64,000 bases of DNA from Manis javanica (taxonomy: Eukaryota; Chordata; Mammalia; Pholidota; Manidae): NCBI RefSeq assembly GCF_040802235.1, contig NC_133172.1, forward strand, positions 31,701,738 to 31,765,737, in the 5' to 3' direction. Below are positions 10,701-22,750 of this stretch, one piece after another. The first letter of the stretch is position 1. Each line of letters begins with the position of its first letter. The position numbers and the translations under genes were made by a program. The notes under the pieces were generated by a model. That model did not search any database. It was not told where the DNA came from and worked only from the letters and a program-made list of their open reading frames with translations.

Positions 10701-12419
10701 GTGCTTTAGTCTACTTTTGATGACCGGAGTCTCCCTGAAGCTGGCACAGGTCACGTGGGGGTGGGGAAAGTCGGAGGGATGTCCTGGAGGGATAAGGGAG
10801 ATGGACTCTCCTGGGAACTCACTGGTTCCTTCAACAAATATTTGGTGAGAGTCAGTGATGTGTCAGGCACCATCCTGGGTACTATGGATACATCTGAAAA
10901 CAAAGCGGAGAAAAAGAAAACAACCTGGCCTGGGGTGGTGGTTATTTTAAACAGGGTGATTAGAGGAGGCTCCAACAAGGAAGTCCCTTAAGATCTGAGG
11001 GACAAAAGGGGCCAGGCCTCTGAGGACTGGGTGGCCCAAGGCGGTACTGGCCCCAAATTGCAGCGTAAATTGTTGCCAGCCTGTGATTTACTGCCCGAGG
11101 TCAGGTGCTCGTGTCTGGTCCAATCAGCAGTTGTCAGGGGTTTTGAGGCCTAGGGGCGGACCTAATTCATTGGGAGCGGCTGTGCTTTTAGGCGAAAAGG
11201 AATAGTACCCTCGTTTTACAGATGTTAATTCACATACTGCCCTGTCAGATATGGCCCACAGAAACATTTTATTTGCCTTACTGCTGTTTTGTTTTAATTG
11301 AGCCATTACTTAAAACAGGAAATTTTACGTAACAACTAGATTTTTTTTTAAGTTTAAAAAACATTCATCAGATCTGACAACTCTGGCAACTCCTTTTCCT
11401 GCCAGGCACCAGCGGGCTGAAGGAGCCACCTTTTTCCGGGGGTTGGCACCCTGCTTTACACAGCGACTCGTTTATGCTATTGCCTGGCCCCTGTGGCGTC
11501 TCACTTTGCAAGGTTGATGGAACTTTTTGTCCAGAGTCACAGAGGGGCTGCTGGGAGCCAGGGAAGGGCGCTGGTTTGTTGCTCCATCCTGCCACTGCTC
11601 CCCATCAGCTCTGGCAGCCACTCCAGGGGTACCCTGCCTCTGTTCTGCCACTGGACTCCCTGAACAGGCAGCAAAAGGGTGGGTCCCCAGTGGGCTTTGG
11701 CACCGACTTCTGCTAGGAACGTGTCATTCTTGCTGGCTTAGAGTTGCTTGAGTCCTTCAATACCTTCTCGTGAGTCACTAAAATTAATTTATTCAGAAGT
11801 TCTTCCTGAGCAGAAAGGATGAGAACTTCTGGGATAAGCTTGGGATTGGAGAGTGGGCTATACTATGTTTATTCCTCTTAGTGTCCCCCAAGTCTAAGCC
11901 CTGTGCATGGCTCAAAGGGCCAGTCTGAATAGTGACTGAGAAATGGACCATTGCCACATGTCACATCCAGAGGCCTTACCCAGGGACCCTGGCCTTGTAC
12001 ACCTTACCCTCCCTCCAAGGGACTTCCTGCAAGAGGAGAGAAGTTGTTAAGGGGAATGGTTGGGCTGGGCTTAGGGGCGGGGTTGTAGGGTGGAATGGCT
12101 GGGGCCTGAGAAGCAAAGCCCACGTCTCTCAGGCAGGTTCCAGACTATGACCATGGAGGCTCCTTGCCCTGGAATTTGCAGCCAGCCGGATCAGCTTAAC
12201 TCCTGTGGGAGGGCCTGTGGTAAACAAGGATGGTTCATTTCCAAGGAGGAAAAGGAGCAAGTCATGGGCAGGTGGGGAAACTTCAGGTACAGCTCAGATG
12301 CCTGTGTGGCTCTGGATTTAGAGCCAGGCCTCACCCCTCAGCATGCCTCTCTTTGAGGGTGCAGAAGCCCTTGGGCCCCTATGTGCTCACCATTCCTTCC
12401 CTTCTACCTTCAGATAACA
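10701..12419. other. Unannotated sequence, nothing recognised
   Basis: Open frames are short on both strands. 10830-10900 ('tcaacaaatatttggtgaga', 'ggtactatggatacatctga') hints at an L2/MIR remnant. No exon with paired splice signals or RNA gene was found. Confidence 0.4.
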
Positions 12420-12540
12420 TGTTTGCTGAGCACCTACTATGTGCCTGGCACTGAGCTGGGCTGCAGGGCTCAGAAGGTAGCCCATGATCCGTAGTGACAC
12501 AAACTAATGATGAGATTTATGACAGAACAGAGCTGGGGAC
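12420..12540 (-). repeat. MIR-like SINE fragment
   Basis: 'ttgctgagcacctactatgt' followed by 'gcctggcactgagctgggct' is the classic antisense MIR 3' part. The remainder is lost in diverged sequence. Confidence 0.65.
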
Positions 12541-14549
12541 AGGCCTGAGGATCCTGGTGGTCAGGGGAGGCCTCACAGAAATCACACTGAAGCTGATACC
12601 AGCAGGCTGAAGAGGAACTGGCTGTGCAGAGAAGAGGAGGGGCCAAGCAGAGGCAGAGCAAAGCATCATGGGCCAGAGACAAGCCACAGCTTTGATAGAG
12701 GCAGTCCAGGTGGCTGGCCATGTGTAGGAGGGAAGAGGGGGAAGCAGGTGACCATGGGCAGGAAAGGAAGGCGGGCCTCACAGACGCAGGTAGAGTCCTA
12801 GATACCATTAGAGACGGCAGGAGTCGTAGAATGTCTAAGCAGGTGGGACTGGCATGAGAAAAGGCTATACTGCTGCAGGTGGAAGACAGGCTGAGGAACC
12901 CAGGTAGAGTCAGGACACTTGGTACACCGAAAGGGCTGTGTCTCTTACATTTGTGCCACCATCTGGAGCAGCATGTGCCATGGGGATGTAAGAAATATTA
13001 GGTATCCCCTGTGCCTCCCCAAAGCCCCATGTGACGTGGTGAGGATGAGTCTGTGTTAGTGATGCTTTTCCCAATTCTGTTGTGAAAATCCATTTTCACC
13101 CCAGGAAACTAAGTGCTCTTCAAAGGCCCAGGCTGGAGCTCACCTTAATCTGGGCAGACACACTGTCGCGGCTGCGTGTCCAGCTTGTCACTTTAAAATT
13201 CTCTTTGTTTGAGCCATCTGAGAGCCTGGGCTGCTAGGCTCATGGAGTCCAAAAAGGACTTGATCTGGGCAGGGACTAGTTCTGGGAAGCTGGCTGCGGG
13301 GTGCAAGGAGAACACACTGCTGCAAACAAGGAACAGCTGGCACACAGCTGGCCCTTTGCCTCCTGCTGACCGCCAGCACTGGCCCAGGGTGGTGGGCCAG
13401 GTGTCAGGGAGGGAGCAGGAGGCACCCGGCCTGCCCAACACTGCCTTCCTGGAAGCACAGTGAGCAAGGACATTTCAGAGGTTTGCTCTGTGCCTTTCAC
13501 ACAGTGCCATGTGGTAGCCCTGCGGGTTTCTGAGATCTGAAGTGTTTCCCTGGGCAGTGGCTAGGCCTAGGGGTGGCTTGGGAATGTAAACGCATCTCAG
13601 ATCTCCAACAGCCCCTCCAAGGAAGGACCCCAAGAAAACACACAATCCAGGTAAAGGTGTGCCTGCTCTTTAGCTTCAAGCAGCGCTCAGTCCCTAGTCA
13701 CAGCCAGACTGCCAACCCCCGAGAGGCTGCCTGCTGGGTGACCCGACACAACACAAGGGTTGGGTGGGGCCCTTTAAGCCCCTGAAGTTTTGGGGAGCCA
13801 GGCCCAGCCTACTGGGGCCCAGCTTGTCCTGAGATGGTTATGGCCATGACAGCAGCCTGGCACCTCCATCCCCCACGCCTGCCTTCTCCTAGACCCATTG
13901 TATCCCAGCTTTGGAAGTCAATGTCTGCCCCCTTCTGGTGGCTGAGAATTGTCAGGAAGCCACCAGCTGGCAGGAACTCCAACACCCACAAGGGTGGCGA
14001 AGGTGCTGGGCTGACCCCAGGTGGCACTGCCTCTTGGGTGCCCCTCCATGCCCTGACTGAGGTGGAGGAGGAGCCCAATGGGCCTATGCTCCCTCACCAA
14101 GACAACACCTCAACTGTATGCCTTTGACCCTCCCTCCAAATGCTGTTATGCACAGGTCACAGGAACAGGATGGAAAAGAGTGACATTCCCCATCTTGAAA
14201 CTTGTGTCCCATTATCAGACCATGCTGCCTTCAGTGACCAATAAATTAATTTTAAGAAGGAAATATGTTAATTACCCCAGCAGAATTACATTGCACTGTT
14301 GTATGTGCAGTAGGAGCATCCATTTGTTAATATATTTATATTAAGTATGTTGCAATGGTAGAAATTTGGGTGCTTCCTCATTTTTTAACATATGGAAGCC
14401 TCAAAACTGGAAATGACCTGGGCTTACACACGGCCAGGACCAGATACCAGCTTAGACAGGTGGATGGAGAGCCTTTGTCCCAGGGAGGCTTGGAGCCTGG
14501 GACAGGTTCTGGGTTGCCTCTGTACCCCCAGAGAGACCAGATCTGGGCT
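12541..14549. other. GC-rich unannotated sequence
   Basis: Many overlapping short open frames reflect GC-rich composition rather than genes. No splice-bounded exon, pseudogene or named repeat was supported. Confidence 0.4.
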
Positions 14550-14720
14550 CAAGGACAACTTTCTCCACTGACCAGCTGTGTGCCATTTGGCAAATGACTT
14601 AGCGTCTCTTTGTCTTAGTTTCCTTATCTATAAGTGAGGCTCATAAAGCAGCCTTCCCGATCCAGCAGCAGAGCAGATTAGATGAGACTGCATATGTAAA
14701 GTATGCAGTACAAGCTGGGC
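14550..14720 (+). repeat. MIR-like SINE fragment
   Basis: The sense MIR order is kept: 'gaccagctgtgtgccatttg', 'gcaaatgacttagcgtctct', 'cttagtttccttatctataa', then a remnant of the 3' part. Divergence is high. Confidence 0.65.
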
Positions 14721-15349
14721 ATCTAGTGAACAGGGCCCATTTTAGCCCCGCATGCTGGCCTCATGTGTACTCTCACTGACACACTGAAGGCAGGTGGCAG
14801 CTGGAGCTCAAAGAGGCCCAAGAAAATCACTGGATAACTGCAGTGTCATGACACCTTCCTTTATTTTTAGACTCCAAGTCCAGTCCTCCTTCCTTGTCTT
14901 AAGCCCACCCAAGTCCCGATTTCCAGGTGGTCTGGTCTCTTATTGGGGCTGCTCTCCTTGTTCCAATCAGTTCACTGAGCATCTGGCAAGTGGCAAACAG
15001 GGTACCAGAGCCTGAGGGAAGGGCCTGACTGGGCTTCAGCTTCCCTGGGACTCACATTCTCTTGGAGGAAACAGACAGACAGATACCCAAGCAGTGCACA
15101 CCAAGTAGGTGCTGTTCTGTGCTACAAGACAAGGCAGGCTGCAGGTGGGCAATGGGGCTCAGAGGCATTCATGGATCAGCACCAGGTATGAGTGTTGGGG
15201 AGCTAGGAGGGAGTGAGAAGGAAGGCTCAGGTGTTGGGAAAGAGAGAAAAAGGAACAGATACTGCTTCTTTCTTGGGAGTCTAGAGTTTGTCTTTGCAGA
15301 ACCAGGTGTGAAGCATATAGCTCTCTGCACAATTCCTAAAGGATGTTTG

Positions 15350-15780
15350 GGTTCTTTCATTTGTAAGTGACAAACACCAATCAAACTGGATTAAGCATAA
15401 AAGGAATATTTCTTGGCTAATGTCACTGAAAGTGCCAGGGCATGGCCACCTTCCAGCAAGATGTAACCCAGAGCCTCAATCATACCAGACCCCAGCTCCT
15501 CTCTCACCCCATCCCTTGCCTATGCTCTTTTTTGTGGTGGTTCCATTCTCAGGCAGGCTCTGCAGGTCCTCCCCCAGGTGTCTCCCTCCCAACCCCAGCC
15601 CCAGGATGACATTCATCCCACTAAAAGGGCAGCCCTTGAACCTACCACAGAGGCCAAGCCAATGGGATATGTTGAATGGCCAGGCCCAAGTCACATGACT
15701 ACCCCTGGTGCTTTAGGCTTGAGAAGTCAGTTCCTAGGGCTGAGAGTTGGGAGGGAGATGGTTCTCTAAAGGGATGTCCA
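15350..15780. repeat. Old interspersed repeat, family not named
   Basis: The start 'aagtgacaaacaccaatcaa' with 'ggattaagcataaaaggaat', a central 'ctcaggcaggctctgcaggt' and a later 'ggcccaagtcacatgactac' occur in the order of a common mammalian dispersed repeat. I recognise the pattern but cannot name it. The direction is not certain. Confidence 0.4.
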
Positions 15781-16379
15781 GGCACTGTGAGCCGTATATC
15801 CCCCAGTGAAAAGAACAGATGTCTATTGCAAAAGGTGATGTTTTTGCTATCCTTGGGCTTTAGGGGACATGTTTGTTTTTGGTTCTTTTGAGCCTGGGAA
15901 GTTGCTGTTTTATGCCAAAGATAGGAAAAGGTACTAGCACCAGTTTGGCAGCCCAATGTCTGAATTTACCCATGGCCCCTGTGCTGGCTGCTTGGAGAAG
16001 ATCCCAGGATAGAGGAGCTGCCACTGCTGAATCTCTGGTCCTAGAACATGAGGCTTTTACCTCACGTGGATGTGGGGCAGCCCTGACACCCGCAGCTCCC
16101 CAGTCAACCTAGGTCTTGGCTCCCAGAAGCCCACCCCTGGCAACCTGAGACCACCACATGAATACATCTTCTACTCTAAGAAGCAGGTCAGGGTGTAATG
16201 TGCTTCTAGGAAAATGAGTAATCTGAGATGTGTATTTTCTCCCAAGACACAGTAAGTATATTGAATTAGTATATTAGGGCCTTTTATGGGGTGATGGTTC
16301 TTTCTGTTCTCAGACTGTCCTTGCCCAACAAAAATCTCTCACTAGGTAGATGAAGGCTTGGGAGAAAAGTTGGGTATAA
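15781..16379. other. Unannotated sequence, nothing recognised
   Basis: There are no convincing open frames, splice-bounded exons or repeat ends. Confidence 0.45.
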
Positions 16380-17690
16380 TTTTAAACAGTGATTACTCTG
16401 ATTGTCACTGAGGAAACTCCAAAGGAACTGACAAAGAACTCCTGGAACTAACAAGCAATTATAGCAAGGTGCTGGGATACAAGGTTAAATACAAGTAATC
16501 ATTCCTCTATTTCAGCAATGAACAAATGGAGTTTGAAATTCAAAAAAGTATCATTTATGTTAGCAACCCCCCAAAATGAAATATATCTAAATAAATGTAA
16601 CAAAATATGTACAAGACCTACATGAGGAAAACTACAAAATTCTGATGAAATATATCATAGAAGAACAAAATAAATAGAGGAACATTCCATGTTCATGGAC
16701 AGAAAGACTCAATATTGTCCAGATGTCAGTTATTCCCAACTTGAGCTATATATTCAACACTGTCCCAATCAAAATCCTAGCGAGAAGTTTTATGGATGTT
16801 GACAACTCATCCTAAGATTTATATGCAGTAAAAGACCCAGAATAGCCAACTCAATAACAAAGGAGGAAGAACAAAATTTGAGGACTCGCACTCCTCAACT
16901 TCAAGACATACTATGAAGCCACAGTAATCAAGACAGTGTGGTATTGGCAAAAAAAAAAGAAAGACAGACAAATAGATCAGTGGGAAAGAATAGAAAGCCC
17001 AGAAACAGACCCATATAAATATAGCAACTGATCTTTGACAAAGGAGCAATACAATGAAGAAATGATAGTCTCTTTAACAAATGGTTCAGGAAAAACTGGA
17101 TATCCACATGCAAAAAAAAAAAAATTGAGTAACAGGCCTTATACCCTTCCCAAAAATTAACTCAAGATGGGTCACAGAATTAAGTATAAAATGCAAAACT
17201 CTAAGACTCCTAGAAGATAACAAAGGAGAAAACCCAGATGACCTTAGGTATGGTGGTGACTTTTTAGCTACAATACCAGATACAGTCCATGAAAGAAATA
17301 ATTCATAAGCTGGACTTCATTAAAATAAAAAACTCCTGCTCTGCAAAGACAATGTCAGGAGAGTGAAAACAAGCCACAGACTGGGAGAAAATATTTGCAA
17401 AAGAAACATTTGACAAAGAAGAGTTATAAAAAATGCAAAAATACAGATGGACAGTGACTGTGAAGGGGTATGTTGGGGGGACTTGGTGAAGGGGGGAACC
17501 TAGTAAACATAATGTTCTTTCTGTAATTGTAGATTAATGATACCAAAAAAAAATGCAAAAATAACTCTTCAAACTCACCAAGAAAATGAACAACCCAATT
17601 AAAAAATGGGCCAAATACCTTAAAAGATACCTCATCAAAGGAGATATACTTATAGGAAAATAAGCAGATAAAAAGATGATCAGAAAACAC
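16380..17690 (+). mobile_element. Old L1 ORF2 fragment, interrupted
   Basis: Plus-strand L1 ORF2 DNA is recognisable from its landmark order. It runs from the region after the reverse transcriptase ('tcctggaactaacaagcaat', 'agcaatgaacaaatggagtt') through 'aaaatcctagcgagaag' and 'acagtaatcaagacagtgtg' to the C-terminal part. Many stops and frameshifts leave no usable frame. A short younger L1 stub interrupts it at 17444-17547, and old L1 sequence resumes afterwards. Confidence 0.8.
17428..17563 (+). mobile_element. Severely 5'-truncated L1 (~104 bp) with 16-bp TSD
   Basis: Only the last ~100 bases of the young local L1 family are present (17444-17547): 'gatggacagtgactg', the G-rich segment, 'gtaaacataatgttctt', 'tgtagattaatgatacc', then an A tail. 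The 16-base duplication aaaaaatgcaaaaata is perfect at 17428-17443 and 17548-17563. It is therefore a true target-primed insertion into the older L1. Confidence 0.9.
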
Positions 17691-19285
17691 TTCTTGATTT
17701 CAAACTGTATTATAAAGCTATAGCAATCAAAACAGATTGATACTGGCATAAAAACAGACATAGACCAATGGAACAGAATCAAGAGCCCCAAAATAAATCC
17801 ACGTATATACGGCTAACAAGTATTTGACAAAGGAGCCAAGAATACTCAATGGCAAAAGGATAGTCTTTTCAATAAATGATGCTGAGAAAACTGGATATTC
17901 ACATGGAACAGAATGACCACTCATAAAAACTTAAACCACTCATAAAAATTAACTCAAAATGGATTAAAGACTTAAATATATGACCTGAAGCCATAAAACT
18001 CCTAGAAGAAAACATAGGAGAAAAACCTCATTGACACTGATCTTGGCAATAACTTTTTTGGACACGACACCAAAAGCATAATCAATAAAAGCAAAAATAA
18101 ACAAACGGGACTACATCAAACTAAAAGGATTCTGCACAAAAAAAGAAACAACCAGCAAAAGAAAAAGGCAACATAGGGAATGGGAGAATATTTGCAAACC
18201 ATATATCTGATAAGGGAATAATACCCAAAATATATAAGGAACTCATACAACTCAACAGAAAAATATAATAATAATCCAACTTAAAAATGGGCAGAGGACC
18301 TGAATAGGCATTTTTCCAAAAAAACACGCAGATGGCCAATACACACAGGAAAAAGTGCTCATCATCACTAATCATAAGAGAAATGTAAATCAAAATCACA
18401 CTGAGATATCACCTCACACCTGTTAGAATGGCCATCAGCAAGACGAGATAACAAGTGCTGGTGAGGATAGGAGAAAGGGGATCACTTGTGCACTGTTGGT
18501 GGGAATGTAAATTGGTGCAGCTATTATGGAAAACAGTACCTAAGTTCTTCAAAAAATTAAAAGTAGAACTACCATATGGTCCAGCAATCCCACTTCTGGG
18601 TATGTATCTGAAGAAAATGAAATCACTATCTCAAGGAGGTATCTGCACTCACATGTTCACTGCAGCATTATTCACAATAGTCAAGACATGGAAACAACCT
18701 AGGTTTTCATCAATAGATGGATAAAGAAAATAATACATATATATATATAATTAAATATATATACAAATATATATACATATATAAAATGGAGTATAACTCA
18801 ACCACAAAAAAGAAGGGCAAACCTGCTATTTGCAACAATATGGATGAAACTTGAGGGCATTATGCCTCAATGACAGTGAAAGACAAACACTGTATGATCT
18901 CACTTGTATGCAGAATCTACAAAAGACAAACTCATAGGAAGAGAGAGTAGCTAGGCAATTGGTTGCCAGGACCTGGGGATTGGGGGAAATGGGGAGATAC
19001 TTGTCAAAGGGTACATATCTCCAACTATAAAATGAATAGGTTCTGGGGATCTAATGTATAGCATGGTGACTATAATTAACAATGCAGTATTGTTTACTTG
19101 GAAACTGCTTAGAGAGCAGATCTTAAATGTTGTTACCACACACAAATACCAGGATGATGGATGTGCCAACTAACTTGATGGTGTAATCATTTCATTATAT
19201 ATGCATATATCAAATCATCATGTTTTATACCTTAAACTTGCACAATGTTATATATCAATTATATCTCAAAAAAGTTGGGGAAAAA
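17690..19285 (+). mobile_element. Old L1 ORF2 C-terminal part and 3' UTR
   Basis: This is a second plus-strand L1 copy of an older (L1M-type) subfamily. It starts near 'cttgatttcaaactgtatta' and runs through 'tttgacaaaggagccaagaa' and 'actcataaaaattaactc'. The ORF2 end includes the frame at 18455-18724, with the conserved HCWWECK-type motif. It ends in a 3' UTR closing with 'atatcaattatatctcaaaa'. An (AT)-rich simple repeat sits at about 18735-18785. Stops and frameshifts are numerous. Confidence 0.8.
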
Positions 19286-20190
19286 AGATGCTCCACCTCA
19301 AATGTCAACAGAGAAATGCATATTAAAACAATGAGATACCACTATATGCTTACAAGAATGGCCAAAACACTGTGGAGCAACAGGAACCCTCATTCATTTG
19401 TAGAGGAAATTAAAAGTGCTATAGCCACTTTGCAACACAGTTTGGCAGTTTCTTATAAAACTAAACATACTCTCACTTACCACAAGATCCACCAATTGCA
19501 CTCCTCAGTGTTTCCTCAAAGGAGTTAAAAACTTGTCCACACAAACACCCACATACAGGAGTTCATAGCAACTTTATCCATAGTTGCCAAAACTTGGAAG
19601 CAACCAAGATGTCCTTCAGTAGGTGAGTGGTTAAATTAACTGTGGTGCATCCAAACAAACAAGTATAATTCAATGCTAAAAGAAATGAGCTATCAAGCCA
19701 TGAAAAGACATGGAGGAACTTAATGCATATTACTAGGTGAAAGAGGCCAATCGGAAAAGGCTATGATTCCAACAACATGACATTCTGGGAAAGGCAAAAC
19801 TATGGAGACAGTACAAGTATCAGTGATTACCGAGGGTTAGGGGGGAAGAGGGAATAATACACAAACCACAAAGGAATTTTATGGCAGGGAAACTATTCTG
19901 TATGATACTATAATGGTGGATACCTGTCAGTATACATTTATACAAGCTCACATAATGTACAATACCAAGAGTGAGCCCCTATGTAAACTGTGGATGTCAG
20001 GTCATAATTACATATCAATATAGGTTCATCAGGTGTAACAAATGTACCACTGTGGCTCAGGATTTCGATTATGGACCCAGCTATGTGTACATAGGGGCAG
20101 GAGTATTTGGGAAATGTACCTTCTGCTCAGATTGGCTATGAACATAAAAGTGTTCTAAGAAATAAAGTCTATTAAAACAACAACCATTTG
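19286..20190 (+). mobile_element. Third old L1 3' fragment
   Basis: It restarts within the ORF2 end ('tcaacagagaaatgcatatt', then 'acaatgagataccactatat'), so it is a separate copy. It runs through 'gttgccaaaacttggaagca' and a 3' UTR ending 'gttctaagaaataaagtcta'. The 3' end resembles L1ME/L1MC-type elements. It has no intact frame. Confidence 0.75.
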
Positions 20191-20560
20191 TGGTTATGTA
20201 TCACAGTTCTGGAGCTTGACTGGGCTCAGTGAGGCATATGGGGCTACAGTCAGGTGGTCAAGGGGCTGGAGTCCTTTCAGGTTTCCTTATTCACGTTTGA
20301 GGCCTTAGGTTAGATGGGACGCTTGGCAGGGGCCATCAGCCCACACAGTGACATGTGGCCTCTCCCTGTGCCCTGGGCTTCCTTGAAGTATGGTGGCCCA
20401 GATCCAAGGGTGAGCATCCACAGACAGGGAGGGAGGGAGGAAGACGGATGGGAGGGGAGTCAGCAGCAGCTTCATGACCTAACTCCAGAAGACATGCAGA
20501 AGGGCAAGGTCATATTACAAGAGAACACGTCGGATGGGAGGGCCAGGCTCTCTTTAGAAA
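20191..20560 (-). repeat. Possible antisense LTR-like repeat
   Basis: 'atcacagttctggagcttga' followed by 'ctgggctcagtgaggcatat' and a 'caggtggtcaaggggctgga' block resembles a common antisense mammalian LTR-type repeat. The plus-strand open frame of 199 codons (20314-20913) crosses this block. It has no recognisable domain, so I treat it as a chance frame. Confidence 0.3.
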
Positions 20561-21250
20561 ATAAAATCTGCCACACTGACCTACCTTCTGGTACGGCTGA
20601 CGCCCAGGTGCCACCTGGGAAGTGTCACAGGTTTGTTTCCCACCTTCCTGCTGGGAACTATGCACCGACTGTCTACCAGGCCTGGGCCCACATGCTTCAG
20701 TTCATTAGCCCCAACCCTGTGGTACTCCCCAGGGAGAGCAGGATGAATTCCCCTTTTCCAAAGGAGAACACTGGAGTTTTCCTGGGTCTCAGAACTCAGG
20801 CCTGTTTGCTGCACTGGAAAAGCTGGGCCCCTGAGCACCAGGCTACCCCTCACTTAACTGTTGGGCTCCTCTTTGCCCCATTTGCTATGAACAGAAGCCG
20901 GTCACCTGCATGACTCCCAGTTCTCCCTCTGCAACCTCCCTGGAGCTGCCGCCCCTGGCCCCCAGACCCTCTTCAGCTTTCCTTGGGCTCCAGGCTGTCT
21001 GGTGCTCAATTTCTGTCCAGGGCCTGGTGAGCACAGCCCTTCCTTGAAGCTGGGACAGAAGCACCTGAGCCTAATGCCCACACTCCCTCTCACGCCAAGT
21101 TGGCCCTGGCCTGTGCCTCAGCTCATGCACAGAGGCCCCACTCCGCCTCTCCCTCAGAGCTAGTTGCTGTGTCCTCCAGGTCTGTGGGCTTCCTCGCAAA
21201 AGCTCTGCTCATGACTACACGTCGCCAGGCCCACTCAACAGGTAAGCCAG
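20561..21250. other. Unannotated GC-rich sequence
   Basis: It contains the remainder of the 199-codon frame mentioned for the preceding block and several antisense frames. None resembles a protein family or has matching splice sites. Confidence 0.4.
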
Positions 21251-21254
21251 TGGC

Positions 21255-21380
21255 CATCTGTGTACATGTCCTCACACTGGACTGTGAGCTTCAGAGGGAC
21301 AAGAACTTCTTTCCTGCCACATCTCCTGGCTTGCAGACACACTCATCTTCTGAATTAATTACTGAATGAACAAATGATAA
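21255..21380 (+). repeat. L2 LINE 3' tail
   Basis: 'actggactgtgagcttcaga', then 'gggacaagaacttctttcc' and 'attactgaatgaacaaatga' follow the L2 3' order (a 'gactgtgagctccttgaggg' type block and a 'tgaatgaatga' end). Confidence 0.55.
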
Positions 21381-21659
21381 CAAGGTCTTAAGAGTTGAGC
21401 CTCTGTCTATCAAGGGAATTAAGAGGGCCACCCTGCCCCCCACACCCTCACCCCGCTAACCATACCTCGTACAGGTTGCTTCCAAAAAGGGCCAAAATCT
21501 GCTTGCTGCTTTCTCCAAGGTTTACAACTGCAAACCAGCCAGAGCTGCCTCCCTCCCCTCCCTGTCACCTCCATCCCTCTCACACACCCCACCCACTTCC
21601 CACCCCTAGCTGGCTGTGGCATAGCCACATACTGGTGAAGTGGAAGTCATCTCGCAGCT

Positions 21660-22000
21660 CAGATTTTAAAAGTTAATGTTTGTTTTGTAGGTATGTATAT
21701 AAAGGGTACTTAAAAGTTGACAAAAAGAAAGATTATAAAATGAAATTCACCCATATCACAAGAACATTACTATGAACATTTCTATGTATCTTCTTTCAGC
21801 ATTTTTCAAAGCATTTTACACAGTAGAAAGTATGCCACATATGTAAGCTGTAACCTATTTTCTCAAAGTAGCGTAAATCCTGTCATTCCATTTTTCCCAT
21901 AAATTTAATCCTTTTGTATGTTTTAACAGCTGCATACTATTCCATCTAATGAATAAACCACAATTTAAGCCATTCTTCCAGAGATGGTCATTTGTTTGGC
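21660..22000. repeat. Old dispersed repeat, family not named
   Basis: AT-rich sequence with 'aaaattcacccatatcac'-like text, 'acattactatgaacatttct' and 'gctgcatactattccatcta' resembles a diverged dispersed element. A related stretch appears at 28540-28790 on the other side of the L1, so both may be parts of one older element. Confidence 0.35.
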
Positions 22001-22396
22001 TTCTTGCTTCTTCCCAGGATGCTGTGAGGAAGTACTGGGCTTTGCAGGACTTACCTGACCCTTCTTTGGCAACAGTACTCCAAATATCCCCAGAAACCCT
22101 CCTGTCTCTGACAACATGGTCTGTGTGGGGACAGCCTTATTTCCTTGCTCCAGGGAAGACATGTGACTGAGCCTGACCTATTAGCTTCTTCCATCACTCT
22201 GGCCACAGTGATTGGGTGCAGGATGAGTATATAGCCTGGAGTCAGATTCAATTCTTGTCAAGAGAGTCTTTATTATCTTGTCAATTCATGCTCCTGGTGG
22301 GATAAGCTGAAATCCTACAGCTGCCAGTGTGCATCTTGCTTACAAGAATAAGTGAACAGCTGCATGTGAGCCCCTGGATCCAGCTATGCCTGATGC

Positions 22397-22414
22397 TGAT
22401 GCTCCTTGACTTTT
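22397..22414 (+). repeat. Target-site duplication, left copy
   Basis: The 18-base tgatgctccttgactttt is repeated exactly at 28512-28529. The pair brackets the minus-strand L1. Confidence 0.95.
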
Positions 22415-22750
22415 TTGTTGTTATCATTAATCCACAATTACATGCAGAACATTATGTTTACTAGGCTCCCCGCTTCACCCAGTGCCCCCCACAATCCCCA
22501 TTACAGTCACTGTCCATCAGCGTAGTAAGATGCTGTAGAATCACTACTTGTCTTCTCTGTGTTGTACAGACCTCTGCATGCCCGCCTCCCACATTATACA
22601 TGCTAATCATAATGCCTCCTTTCTTTTTCCCTGCCCTTATCCCTCCCTCCCCACCCAGCATCCTCAGTCCCTTTCCCCTTGATAACTGTTAGTCCATTCT
22701 TGGGTTCTGTGATGGTTCTGCTGTTTTTTTCCTTCAGTTTTTCTTTGTTG

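Noticed and set aside
20314..20913. Plus-strand open frame of 199 codons
   Set aside because: It is GC-rich, crosses an LTR-like repeat, has no recognisable domain, and has antisense frames of similar length.
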